The position numbers and the translations under genes are program-made. A model generated the notes under the pieces. That model did no database searches. It saw only the letters and a program-made list of their open reading frames with translations, and was not told the DNA's origin. From an uncultured Rhodopila sp. (GTDB lineage: Bacteria; Pseudomonadota; Alphaproteobacteria; Acetobacterales; Acetobacteraceae): 64,000 nt of DNA. Positions 35,623 through 44,504 of the stretch are shown here, piece after piece. The stretch covers positions 218,449 through 282,448 of the forward strand of contig CAIZFE010000098.1 of NCBI GenBank assembly GCA_903932145.1, in the 5' to 3' direction. Position 1 is the stretch's first letter, and every line of letters begins with the position of its first letter.

Positions 35623-36569
35623 TGGGCGATCCGTTCGACCTGAGCGCGGGGTGGCTGGAGGAGCATCTGCTGATTCCGATGCTCTACCAGTTCGGCCTGA
35701 TGAACTGGGAGGACGTTTCCTACAGTTGGGTGCTGTTCGCCTTGTACGGCGTCGCTCAGGTGGCGGTGACATTCGCGGTCTGCCTGCCACTGGAACACTG
35801 GCGTCCGGTCGAGCGTTGGCCGGATAACAAGGCTGTCTGGGTTGACGTTGCTTATACGGTGTTGTCGCGCGTCGGTGTGCTGCCGCTGTTTACTTATGTG
35901 CTGTTCTATCGGGCACAGGTTTTTGTCAGTGGTTGGATGACGGACCAGGGCTGGGTCCCGCCGACGCTGGAGGGGCTGTTTCCGGTGCTGCTGGGGCAGC
36001 AGATGATTACGTTTGTTCTGTACGCGATCATTTTGGATTTCGCCGATTACTGGAGGCACTGGTTGGCGCATCAGTTCCGTTGGTGGTGGGCCCTGCATTC
36101 GTTGCATCATGCGCAACGCCAGATGACGTTCTGGTCGGATGACCGGAACCATTTGTTGGACGACGTGATCGCGTTTGTGTGGTTCGGCGTGATCGCACTG
36201 CTGATCGGCGTGCCTCCGCTGCAATTCCCGCTGCTCGTGCTGACGCTGCGGTTCCTGGAGTCTTTGTCGCACGCCAATGTGCGGCTGTCGTTTGGTTGGC
36301 TGGGGGATCGGCTGCTGATCTCGCCCCGGTTTCATCGGGCGCACCATGGGATTCTCGGGGCAGGGGACAGAAGCTGCAATTATGGCGCGGTGCTGCCCTG
36401 GTGGGACATGCTGTTCAGGACCGCCGACTTTGGGCGCGACTACGTCCAGACCGGCGATCCGTCGGGCGAAGAGGCACTGGCGACCGGCAGTTACTGGCAG
36501 CAGCAACGGGCCGGATTGCGCCGGTTCGCGCGGACGTTCGGACGGCAGCACGCGCGGCACGGGAGCTGA
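35622..36569 (+). CDS. Sterol desaturase/fatty acid hydroxylase family membrane enzyme
   Basis: The 315-residue protein has several membrane helices and the three histidine clusters of the family: HWLAH, HSLHHAQ and HRAHH, which bind two irons. These enzymes use O2 to hydroxylate or desaturate membrane lipids. The substrate could be a fatty acid or hopanoid. It is coupled by TGATG to the YncE-like gene. Confidence 0.88.
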   Translation: MGDPFDLSAGWLEEHLLIPMLYQFGLMNWEDVSYSWVLFALYGVAQVAVTFAVCLPLEHWRPVERWPDNKAVWVDVAYTVLSRVGVLPLFTYVLFYRAQVFVSGWMTDQGWVPPTLEGLFPVLLGQQMITFVLYAIILDFADYWRHWLAHQFRWWWALHSLHHAQRQMTFWSDDRNHLLDDVIAFVWFGVIALLIGVPPLQFPLLVLTLRFLESLSHANVRLSFGWLGDRLLISPRFHRAHHGILGAGDRSCNYGAVLPWWDMLFRTADFGRDYVQTGDPSGEEALATGSYWQQQRAGLRRFARTFGRQHARHGS

Positions 36570-36648
36570 GTGGCAATATTGGTTGCTGGAGATCGTTGTC
36601 GGTCGTGGTATAGAGAGGTTCTAAACGCGGAATTTGAGGGTGATTTTC

Positions 36649-36873
36649 GTGAGCGACGGCCCTGACAACCTCATGCTGGTTTACTTGCGCAGGATCGATG
36701 ACAAGCTGGACCGGCTCGCTGAGAGCGTGTCCGACCTTGGTCGCCGTGTGACGTCCCTCGAAACCAAAGTGGCCCTGCTGCACGGGGACTTCGCCGCACA
36801 ATCCGAACGCATCGATCGCATTGAGCTTCGTCTGGAGCGAATCGAACGGCGCCTGGATATCGTGCACGCCTGA
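36649..36873 (+). CDS. Small coiled-coil protein, unknown
   Basis: The 74-residue product is almost entirely one coiled coil (LRRIDDKLDRLAESVSDLGR, VTSLETKVALLHGDFAAQSE, RIDRIELRLERIERRLDI). The GTG at 36649 is chosen because GAGGGTG lies just upstream. Similar short proteins are common next to unrelated genes in alphaproteobacteria. Function unknown. Confidence 0.65.
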   Translation: MSDGPDNLMLVYLRRIDDKLDRLAESVSDLGRRVTSLETKVALLHGDFAAQSERIDRIELRLERIERRLDIVHA

Positions 36874-36933
36874 CCCGGGCGTATTTCCGTCCGGCGCATT
36901 GCATGCCAGCATGCGCGCAGGAGGAACATAGCG

Positions 36934-37725
36934 ATGAACGAAGTCCTGGATGGTGCCGCGATCGCGGACCTCGGCGAGCAGTTGAACCAGTTTCTGCGCC
37001 TGCGCACGTTTCCGATCGGCATGAAGCTGTTCGCCGACGTGGCGGAGATGGAGGCAGTCCCCGGGCTGCGCCGGCCGGCCAAAGGCAAGACATTTTCGAC
37101 ATGCCAGTTGGTGACGCAGTCGCGGATGGCCGGATTTACGCTGGGTATCACGACTGAAAACGTGCCCCCGTTTTCCAGTTGCAGCAGCGTGATCGGGCTG
37201 GATGCTCCGGGCGAAATCTACACCTCCGGGCGCAAGATGGAGGGCGTTTGGTTCGAAAACCGGGAGGCGTCGGCGGCACACCAGGCGCAGATGCCTCGGG
37301 TAACGCCGGGGACGTATCATGGGCTGGCGATCTCGCCGTTGCGGACGGGGCGGTTGAGCCCGCCGGATGTGTGCCTGTTCTACGGCAATCCCGCGCAGAT
37401 GATCCTGTTCATCAACGGGCTGCAATGGCGCAACTATCAGCGTTACGATTTTAGCATCACCGGCGAAAGCGCCTGCGCCGATAGCTGGGGCAGCGCGTTG
37501 AAAAACAAGAAGGTCAGTCTTTCCATTCCGTGTTACGCCGAACGTCGTTACGGCGGTGTGGCGGACGACGAGATGCTGATGGCATGTCCTCCCGAGGATT
37601 TGCTGCGTGCGGTTACCGGTTTGCAAGGGCTGGCCAAGGCCGGTCTGCGGTATCCGATCATGCCGTTCGGGCCTCAGGCGGAACCCGGCGAGGGCATGGC
37701 GAAGAGCTACGCGGGTAAAAGCTGA
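36934..37725 (+). CDS. DUF169 family protein
   Basis: The 263-residue protein begins with a helix (LGEQLNQFLRLRTFPIGMKL) and has STCQLVTQSRMAGFTLGI, SSVIGLDAPGEIY and DSWGSALKNKKVSLSIPC, the cysteine-containing pattern of DUF169 proteins. Their role is not established; some are linked to metal or redox cofactors. GGAGG precedes the ATG. It is the first gene of an apparent operon with SDR, CoA-transferase and GST genes. Confidence 0.8.
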   Translation: MNEVLDGAAIADLGEQLNQFLRLRTFPIGMKLFADVAEMEAVPGLRRPAKGKTFSTCQLVTQSRMAGFTLGITTENVPPFSSCSSVIGLDAPGEIYTSGRKMEGVWFENREASAAHQAQMPRVTPGTYHGLAISPLRTGRLSPPDVCLFYGNPAQMILFINGLQWRNYQRYDFSITGESACADSWGSALKNKKVSLSIPCYAERRYGGVADDEMLMACPPEDLLRAVTGLQGLAKAGLRYPIMPFGPQAEPGEGMAKSYAGKS

Positions 37726-37742
37726 AGTTTCGATCGGGAGCA

Positions 37743-38480
37743 ATGTCCATGCCGGAAACCAAGGTCGCGCTGGTCATCGGGGCGGGAGACTCCACCGGCG
37801 GCGCTGTCGCCCGTCGCTTTGCGCGCGAGGGTTATTTCGTGTGTGTCACCCGCCGTCATGCCAACAAACTGGCGCCGTTGGTGGCGCGCATCGAAGCCGA
37901 CGGCGGCAAGGCGCGCGCCTTCGGCAGCGACGCGAGGCGTGAGGAGGATGTCGTCGAACTGTTTGAAACCATCGAACGCGAGATTGGCCCCATCGAGGTC
38001 GTTTCGTTCAATGTCGGCGGCAACGTGCGCTTCCCGATCCGCGAAACCACCACGCGCGTCTATACAAAAGTCTGGGAAATGTGCGCCCTGGCAGGCTTCT
38101 TCGCCGGACGCGCGGCAGCCAACGTGATGGTGCCGCGCGGGCGGGGCACGATCCTGTTCACCGGCGCCACCGCCAGCGTGCGCGGCGGCGCCGGTTACGC
38201 GGCCTTCGCCGGCGGTAAAGCCGCCCTTCGGGCTCTCGCGCAAAGCATGGCTCGGGAACTGGGGCCGCAGGGGATTCATGTGGCGCATATCGTGGTGGAT
38301 GGCGCTATCGATACCGATTTCACCAAACAGCGGGCCGGGGATCGTTACGAGGCACGCAAGGCAGCGGACGGCATCCTAAATCCGGAGTCGATCGCGGAGA
38401 ATTACTGGATGCTGCACGCCCAACCGCGCGACGCGTGGACGCATGAACTGGATCTGCGGCCATGGTCGGAGACCTGGTGA
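37743..38480 (+). CDS. SDR family protein with Phe at the catalytic Tyr position
   Basis: The 245-residue protein has a Rossmann start (VALVIGAGDSTGGAVARRFA), FNVGGN in the place of NNAG, and Ser145 in FTGATASVRGG. The YxxxK motif reads FAGGK: Phe155 and Lys159, with a Tyr three residues before the Phe (GYAAFAGGKAALRALAQSMA). So it may be a diverged or inactive dehydrogenase, though I recall similar sequences in other proteobacteria. It follows DUF169 by 17 bases and overlaps the CoA-transferase start. Confidence 0.8.
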   Translation: MSMPETKVALVIGAGDSTGGAVARRFAREGYFVCVTRRHANKLAPLVARIEADGGKARAFGSDARREEDVVELFETIEREIGPIEVVSFNVGGNVRFPIRETTTRVYTKVWEMCALAGFFAGRAAANVMVPRGRGTILFTGATASVRGGAGYAAFAGGKAALRALAQSMARELGPQGIHVAHIVVDGAIDTDFTKQRAGDRYEARKAADGILNPESIAENYWMLHAQPRDAWTHELDLRPWSETW

Positions 38481-39667
38481 TGCCGGGACCGCTGGATGGC
38501 ATTCGCGTCATCGACCTGACCACGGTCATCTCGGGACCGGTCTGCACGATGATCCTGGCTGACCAGGGTGCCGACGTCATCAAGATCGAGCCTCCCGGCG
38601 GCGATATCGCGCGGCGTATGGCCGGCGGCGGCGAATTTACCGCGATGTTCGTTTCATCCAATCGCGGCAAGCGATCCGTCGCGCTGGACCTGAAACAACC
38701 GGCGGGATTGGAGGCGCTGCGGCGGCTGGTCGCTGGGGCCGACGTGCTGGTGCAGAATTTTCGGCCGGGGCTGATGGAGCGGCTGGGATTGGGCGAACCA
38801 GCGATGCGGGTGCTCAATCCGGGTTTGGTCTATGTCTCGATTTCGGGCGTCGGCGACACCGGACCCTACGTCAGGAAACGAGTCTATGACCCGATCATTC
38901 AGTCGCTGTCCGGCTTCGCTGACGTGCAGGCGGATCAGGAAACCGGGCGGCCGATGATGATCCGCACCATCGTGGCGGATAAGACGACGGCGGTGTATGC
39001 GGCGCAGGCGGTCTGTGCGGCGCTTGTGGCGCGAGGGCGGACGGGGCAGGGACAACATATTCGGCTGTCGATGCTGGATACGATGGTGGCGTTCCTGTGG
39101 CCGGAGGCGATGACGCAATACACCGTGGTGGGGCGAGAAAACGCGCCGCAACCGGCACCTCGGCCCGACCTGATTTTTCAGACGCTGGACGGCTACATCA
39201 CCGTCGGTTCGTTATCGGATTCGGAATGGCAGGGGCTATGCGGCGTGATTGGGCGGACGGAATGGATCGACGATCCGCGATTCAACACTCCGTCGGGTCG
39301 GTCGTTGAACGCGGCGGAACGAATCAGACTGGTCGGCGAGATTTTGGCTGCCGGGCACAGCCAGGATTGGCTGGACCGCCTCGACGCGTCGGACGTTCCC
39401 TGTGCGCCGGTGCTGCGGCGCGCGGAGGTGATGGACAACGTCCAGGTCATTGCCAATGAACTGATTGAATTGCGCGAGCAACCCGGACTGGGGACGGTGC
39501 GGCAACCTCGGCCGGCGGCACGGTTCGACGTGACTCCCGCCGGAATCGGCGGCCCCGCGCCGCGGATCGGTCAGCACACCGACGCGGTTCTGGCTGAAAT
39601 TGGATATTCCCAAGCGGACATTGAGGCGATGAAGACCTTGGGGGCGGCGAGATCATGCCGGGATTGA
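38480..39667 (+). CDS. CaiB/BaiF (type III) CoA-transferase
   Basis: The 395-residue protein has the family III CoA-transferase pattern: PLDGIRVIDLTTVISGPVCT, LADQGADVIKIEPPGGDIAR, NRGKRSVALDLKQPAGLEAL, VQNFRPGLMERLGLG and GQGQHIRLSMLDTMVAFLWP. These enzymes move CoA between carboxylic acids without a ping-pong enzyme-CoA of type I. The substrate is unknown. TGATG overlap with the SDR gene and a 13-base overlap with the GST gene show tight coupling. Confidence 0.9.
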   Translation: MPGPLDGIRVIDLTTVISGPVCTMILADQGADVIKIEPPGGDIARRMAGGGEFTAMFVSSNRGKRSVALDLKQPAGLEALRRLVAGADVLVQNFRPGLMERLGLGEPAMRVLNPGLVYVSISGVGDTGPYVRKRVYDPIIQSLSGFADVQADQETGRPMMIRTIVADKTTAVYAAQAVCAALVARGRTGQGQHIRLSMLDTMVAFLWPEAMTQYTVVGRENAPQPAPRPDLIFQTLDGYITVGSLSDSEWQGLCGVIGRTEWIDDPRFNTPSGRSLNAAERIRLVGEILAAGHSQDWLDRLDASDVPCAPVLRRAEVMDNVQVIANELIELREQPGLGTVRQPRPAARFDVTPAGIGGPAPRIGQHTDAVLAEIGYSQADIEAMKTLGAARSCRD

Positions 39668-40305
39668 TCTTGTGGGGCGTCGGCACCAGCCGCACTATCA
39701 GACCACACTGGGCGTTGCACGAACTGCGCTTGCAGTACGAAACCCGGCCTATCCTGCCCAGGACGGGTGAGACGCAAACCGCGGAATTTACCGAACTGAA
39801 TGCCCGTCAAAAGGTTCCGGTGCTCCAGGATGGCGATCTGGTGCTGACCGAGAGCGCGGCGATCGTTACGTATCTCTCGGACGCCTATGGGCAACCGGAC
39901 ACTGCGTTATTCCCGGCCGACGCACGGGGGCGGGCGCGGTGCCTGGAATGGTGCTTTTTCGTAATAAGCGAACTGGATGCGACGTCACTGTATGTGATGC
40001 GCAGGCACCGTGATTTAAGCCACATCTACGGCGAGGCGCCGTCCGCCAACGACGCCGCGGCGACCTATTTCCAGAAGCAGATGCGGTCGGTCGAGCGTGC
40101 GTTGGAGGAGGGCGGTCATTACATCCTGGGCGATCGTTTCACGGCCGCCGATCTCGTTCTGTCCACATGCGTCACCTGGGCGGTTCGCTATGGGGTGCCG
40201 GTTGGTGAGCCGGTCTTGTCGTATAACGAACGTGTCACGGCGCGGCCGGCCTATGCCCGCGCACTGTTAAGCAATGCCGCACCGGCCGGAACCGTCAGGG
40301 TCTAA
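39655..40305 (+). CDS. Glutathione S-transferase family protein
   Basis: The 216-residue protein has a thioredoxin-like N-terminal domain (LILWGVGTSRTIRPHWALHE, with KVPVLQDGDLVLTESAAIVT carrying the cis-Pro and ES of the glutathione site) and a helical C-terminal domain (YILGDRFTAADLVLSTCVTW). It conjugates or uses glutathione; the position after a CoA-transferase suggests a catabolic role. It overlaps that gene by 13 bases. Confidence 0.88.
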   Translation: MPGLILWGVGTSRTIRPHWALHELRLQYETRPILPRTGETQTAEFTELNARQKVPVLQDGDLVLTESAAIVTYLSDAYGQPDTALFPADARGRARCLEWCFFVISELDATSLYVMRRHRDLSHIYGEAPSANDAAATYFQKQMRSVERALEEGGHYILGDRFTAADLVLSTCVTWAVRYGVPVGEPVLSYNERVTARPAYARALLSNAAPAGTVRV

Positions 40306-40364
40306 ACCCACTCGCCGACAGCCGTCGAAGCGGGCATAATCGGCCAACAGCGGAGACCAGCGCT

Positions 40365-40835
40365 ATGGACATCCGACCGGCCGTCATCGGCGACGCACCA
40401 GCCGCCTGCGAGGTTCTCAGGCGATCGATCGTCGAACTCTGTGCCCCCGATCATCGCAACGAACCGGCTATCCTGGAACAATGGCTGGCGAACAAGACCC
40501 CGGAGATCGTCGCCTCCTGGATCGGGAAGCCCGGGACCACGATGCTGCTGGCGGTTGAAGACGACGCCGTTCTCGGTGTCGGGTCGGTCACGGACGCGGG
40601 GGAGATCACCTTGAACTACGTCTCCCCGGACGCCAGACTTCGTGGCGTCAGCCGAACCTTGATCGGTGCGCTGGAAGATCGGGCGAGACACCTGGGCAAC
40701 GCCCGATGCCATCTCTCCAGCACCGAAACCGCTCGGCAATTTTACCTTGGTCTCGGCTATACCGAGGACGGCCCGCCGGCCTGCAAATTCGGCACGACCG
40801 GCGGCTATCCGATGTCCAAAGCGTTGGTTACTTAA
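40365..40835 (+). CDS. GNAT family N-acetyltransferase
   Basis: The 156-residue protein has the GNAT fold: MDIRPAVIGDAPAACEVLRR, then LLAVEDDAVLGVGSVTDAGE, LNYVSPDARLRGVSRTLIGA (acetyl-CoA pyrophosphate loop region, with a shortened Q/RxxGxG) and a final YLGLGYTEDGP. The substrate is unknown. It overlaps the convergent gene by eight bases. Confidence 0.85.
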   Translation: MDIRPAVIGDAPAACEVLRRSIVELCAPDHRNEPAILEQWLANKTPEIVASWIGKPGTTMLLAVEDDAVLGVGSVTDAGEITLNYVSPDARLRGVSRTLIGALEDRARHLGNARCHLSSTETARQFYLGLGYTEDGPPACKFGTTGGYPMSKALVT

Positions 40836-41367
40836 CGCGAGCGTAACTCAGGCAGTCGCGGGGTTCTTTGCCCATGCCGGGGTGGATCAAATAGCGCCGC
40901 AGCAAACCTTCCAGTACCAAACCCGACTTTTCCATAACCCGAGCAGATGCGGTGTTGTCAACGTCGCAGACGGCGCCGATGCGGAAGATGGCGGGTTGGT
41001 CCAGGCCCCATCGCACGATTTCGGTCAACGCCTCGGTCATCAGGCCGTGGCCCCAAAACGCACGCGACAGCACATAGCCGAATTCCAGCCGGTGGCGGTC
41101 GGCCTGGCGCAGGTCCATGCCGCCCCGGATCACGCTGTCCTTGCGCCCCTGGATCACATAGGTCCTGGCCCGGTGCTTCGGCGTTTCCAGGCACGCGCGA
41201 ATATAGGATTCGATGTCGCGGCGGGTCCGGTTCGGCCGCCAGATCAGGAAATTCGCGACCGTCGGGTCGGCGGCGTAGGCGTCGAAGATCGGCCCTGCGT
41301 CCGCCATGGCGATCGGGCGCAGAAACAGCCGGGATGTGCGGAAGCTTTCGGGTAACATCCGCCCCAT
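40828..41367 (-). CDS. GNAT family acetyltransferase, RimJ/RimL type
   Basis: The 179-residue protein matches RimJ/RimL-like N-acetyltransferases: FRTSRLFLRPIAMADAGPIF, LEFGYVLSRAFWGHGLMTEA, and VCDVDNTASARVMEKSGLVL then EGLLRRYL. Such enzymes acetylate protein N termini or small amines. Start could be at the third codon (41358). Convergent with the gene before. Confidence 0.88.
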   Translation of the reverse strand: MGRMLPESFRTSRLFLRPIAMADAGPIFDAYAADPTVANFLIWRPNRTRRDIESYIRACLETPKHRARTYVIQGRKDSVIRGGMDLRQADRHRLEFGYVLSRAFWGHGLMTEALTEIVRWGLDQPAIFRIGAVCDVDNTASARVMEKSGLVLEGLLRRYLIHPGMGKEPRDCLSYARVK

Positions 41368-41462
41368 ATGGGGTGTTTCGCGGCCGACATAAAGAAATTA
41401 CCGCACCGATGACATTTTGCCTCCGCCACGATAGAAGCACGCCCACTCACTGAGGGTGCCGC

Positions 41463-41792
41463 ATGCAAACGAGTCCGGGGGCCGTTGTCCAAGCCCAACT
41501 GGATGCGTACAACGCGCGCGATATCGACGCGTTTATGCGGTATTGGGCCGATGACTGCCAGTATTACGCATTTCCGAACACCCTGCTCGCCTCCGGCGCG
41601 GACGCCATCCGGCAGCGCCATATCGTCCGGTTTACCGAACCCGATCTGTTTGGGACCCTCACCAATCGCATTGTCCTCGGCAGCATGGTGGTGGACCAGG
41701 AAACCGTCTCCCGCACGTTCCCCGACGGGCCGGGAGAGGTCGATGTCGTCGCTATTTACGAAGTTGCTGACGGCAAAATCATCAAGGCCTGA
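41463..41792 (+). CDS. SnoaL/NTF2-like fold protein
   Basis: The 109-residue product has the small cone-shaped NTF2 fold pattern: VVQAQLDAYNARDIDAFMRY, WADDCQYYAFPN and a final VDVVAIYEVADGKIIKA. Members bind or isomerise small hydrophobic molecules. No catalytic residues can be assigned, and the substrate is unknown. Confidence 0.8.
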   Translation: MQTSPGAVVQAQLDAYNARDIDAFMRYWADDCQYYAFPNTLLASGADAIRQRHIVRFTEPDLFGTLTNRIVLGSMVVDQETVSRTFPDGPGEVDVVAIYEVADGKIIKA

Positions 41793-41937
41793 TTCAGGAT
41801 GGGGGAGCCGAGGCTGCTGAGCGCTCGCATGTGACCGGGCATAGATCTGGCCGGTTTCGGCGATAGCAGCGATCTGATAAAACCATTATCGCCCGGTAAC
41901 GGTGCGCGGTAGTCTCCTCACCACAGGAGACCCGACC

Positions 41938-43017
41938 ATGACGACATCACTTACCGCCCTGGCTCGCGCCGAGGCATTCTGCACCGCATACGACCTGCGG
42001 ATTCCCATTCTGCTCGCTCCGATGGCGGGCGCGTGCCCGGCGTCCTTGTCGATCGCCGTTGCCAGTGCCGGCGGCCTGGGTGCGTGTGGTGGGCTGCTGA
42101 TGCAGCCCACCGCGATCAAAGCCTGGGCGTCGGAGGTCCGCGCCGGTACCAACGGCGGCTTCCAACTTAATCTGTGGATTCCCGATGCGCCCGCGACCCG
42201 CGACCCCGACGCCGAAGCCGCCGTGCGCCGCTTCCTCGGCACCTGGGGACCAGACGTGCCGGAGGAGGCCGCCAACGCGACGCCGCCCGATTTCGCGGCC
42301 CAGTGCGAGGCGATGCTGGAAGCCGGCCCGTCGGTAATTTCCTCCATCATGGGGGTCTATCCGCCGGCATTTGTCGCGGCGATGAAGGCGCGCGGCATCC
42401 GCTGGTTCGCGACCGTGACAACGGTACGGGAGGCTCTGGAAGCCGAAGCCGCCGGCGCCGACGCCATCGTCGCGCAAGGGATGGAGGCGGGCGGCCACCG
42501 GGGCGCCTTCGATCCAGCCAAGGCGGAAACCGCGATGGTCGGCCTGTTCGCGCTGCTGCCCGCCATTGCCGATGCGATAAAGGTGCCGGTCATCGCCACC
42601 GGAGGCATCGCCGATGCGCGTGGTGTCGCCGCGGCCCTGACCCTGGGGGCGTCCGCCGTTCAGATCGGCACCGGCTTTCTGCGGACTCCCGAGGCCAAAC
42701 TGTCTCCCGCCTGGGCCGGCGCGATCGGGCGCAGCCAGCCAGAAGAAACGTTGGTTACACATGCGTTCTCAGGCCGCGCCGGCCGCAGCGTGGCGACGGC
42801 TTATGCGCGCGCGGCGAATGGACAGGACGCCCCGGCTCCGGCCCCATACCCTGTGCAGCGTGCGCTGACGCAGTCGATGCGCGACGCCGCGACCAAGGCC
42901 GGCGATATCGATCGGATGCAGGCCTGGGCCGGCCAATCCGCCAGACTTGCGTCTGTGCGGCCTGCCGGCGAGGTGACCCGAACCTTGTGGGACGGTGCTT
43001 GCGACCTATTACGGTAA
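41938..43017 (+). CDS. Nitronate monooxygenase / 2-nitropropane dioxygenase family
   Basis: The 359-residue protein is an FMN-binding TIM barrel: IPILLAPMAGACPASLSIAV, GGLGACGGLLMQPTAIK, GADAIVAQGMEAGGHRGAF (with the catalytic His), VIATGGIADARGVAAALTLG and ASAVQIGTGFLRTPEA. It oxidises nitronates, toxic nitro compounds. GGAG lies before the ATG. The last 40 residues resemble those of class I members. Confidence 0.9.
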   Translation: MTTSLTALARAEAFCTAYDLRIPILLAPMAGACPASLSIAVASAGGLGACGGLLMQPTAIKAWASEVRAGTNGGFQLNLWIPDAPATRDPDAEAAVRRFLGTWGPDVPEEAANATPPDFAAQCEAMLEAGPSVISSIMGVYPPAFVAAMKARGIRWFATVTTVREALEAEAAGADAIVAQGMEAGGHRGAFDPAKAETAMVGLFALLPAIADAIKVPVIATGGIADARGVAAALTLGASAVQIGTGFLRTPEAKLSPAWAGAIGRSQPEETLVTHAFSGRAGRSVATAYARAANGQDAPAPAPYPVQRALTQSMRDAATKAGDIDRMQAWAGQSARLASVRPAGEVTRTLWDGACDLLR

Positions 43018-43026
43018 TTGAAACGG

Positions 43027-43149
43027 ACTTATGCCGAACCGGCCTCGGGCGAACTGTTCGGATTGCCCGCCGCCGTCGGCCTGGCTCTCGCCCCGAAGTC
43101 GGAGGGCTGTATCAAGCACATCGAATTCGTTCGTCTCGGCCTCGGATGA
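43027..43149 (+). pseudogene. Orphan fragment of an hrcA-like gene
   Basis: This short frame reads TYAEPASGELFGLPAAVGLA and then LAPKSEGCIKHIEFVRLGLG before a TGA. It matches residues about 134-172 of the intact HrcA encoded at 44505 (GLSAAAGLVLAPKSEGSIKH, IEFVPLGPG). The DNA shows roughly three-quarters identity, so it is a diverged, partial duplicate with no other part of the gene around it. It lies right after the nitronate monooxygenase stop. Confidence 0.8.
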
Positions 43150-43316
43150 GGTCTCAGGGCGGCGCGGCCGTTGTCCTTTCCCCGGGCGTGCCCGGGGGAG
43201 GACAACGGTCGGTCTGGCGGCATGACGATGAATCAGAGGTTAACTTTTACGGCGCCCCCGGGCTGTCCAAACGATCCGGACCGCCGCAGCCGCGCCGGGT
43301 TTGGCTACCGGCGGTC

Positions 43317-44315
43317 CTACGTGGCCATGCCAGCCAGTTTCTGTTTTAGGAGATTCTCCATCAGGGTGTAGAGCGCCGACGTCAGGTAATACCCGAACAA
43401 AACCAATCCAATGATAATGAAAATAAGGGCGTTTCCATTGCGGATCGGGGTGCTGGTTACGGCAAAATACAACATGGGACCATGAAGAAGATAAAGCGGA
43501 TAGGATGCGTTCCCCAGGAAATTGAGTGCGCGCTTGACCGCCATGCTCTCAATCCGAATGGTTTTGGCAAACAACAATGAAAACGCCGATATAATGATCA
43601 CGAAATCCGCGAACTGTAGCGGCAGAAAAATATCGAACATCAACAACGGCAGCAACGACATAAACAGGAAATTGACGATTGTCTGGCTGCGAAAATAAAC
43701 AAAACCAGACAGCCACGCCCATGCCATCATTGCCACGTTCGAACCCGCCGGGAACCCCGCACCGCCGACAAATTTGACCAGCTCATAGTATGTTATCATT
43801 GCGCCAAACGACATCAGCATCAGGGCGAAAGAAACATCATTCCGGAATCTAATCAGAATAATCGCCAGCACGTAGCACCACCACTCGATCGAAAGCGACC
43901 ACAACGCACCGTCGGTCGATAGTGAACTGACCAATGTTCCTTGCATCATCAATATATTGCCGGCAATGGTACGCCAATCAGGCGGCATAAGCGTTTCGCC
44001 GAGAGGCAAATGGAGAGGGCCGCCGATAGTGATGATGCTCGCGAAAGCAATCGCAAAGAGATAGGCGGGGTAGATGCGCTTCACACACCGCACCATATAG
44101 CGATCCGGACGGGCGATGATGCTGGCTGCAATGCTATAGCCACTGATCATGAAGAAGCCAAACACGGCGGGATAGCCGGTATGCCCGATCCATCGAACAA
44201 GAAATTAGCCGGGCGCCACGATTTCCGAATGCGTTATCACTACACAGGCTGCCAACAAAAAACGCACCCCGGCGAGGATATTCCATTCAGAATTATGGTG
44301 TGCGGCGGGAATCAT
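43317..44315 (-). pseudogene. Acyltransferase_3 membrane protein with an internal stop codon
   Basis: An ATG at 44315 after GAGG starts a frame MIPAAHHNSEWNILAGVRFL and on to VVITHSEIVAPG, then TAA as codon 37 (44205-44207), and the same frame continues FLVRWIGHTGYPAVFGFFMI and runs 295 more codons to 43317. The continuation has the acyltransferase_3 features: the conserved His in ITHSE, SGYSIAASIIARPDRYMVRC, ALWSLSIEWWCY and about nine membrane segments, ending LYTLMENLLKQKLAG. These enzymes acetylate surface sugars. Base composition is clearly less GC-rich than the neighbours, which suggests transfer. One in-frame stop probably inactivates it, unless translation restarts at 44165 (GTG). Confidence 0.8.
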
Positions 44316-44504
44316 CTGTTGACCTCGGATAGAATGACGCAATCTTCCTCAGCCAACGCGAAACCCCCGGATGAGTAGAACTTCCCGATGGGTAACATTG
44401 CGGCGTTCAGCCGTCCAGCGCCCCATCATTCGGCTGCGAACGATCCCAAATTCGATTGACCCCTCTCACCTCGCATCCTACCGTCCAAGGCTGGAGCACA
44501 CCCC

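Noticed and set aside
44316..44504. CIRCE element before hrcA
   Set aside because: No TTAGCACTC-N9-GAGTGCTAA or close variant is present in the spacer.
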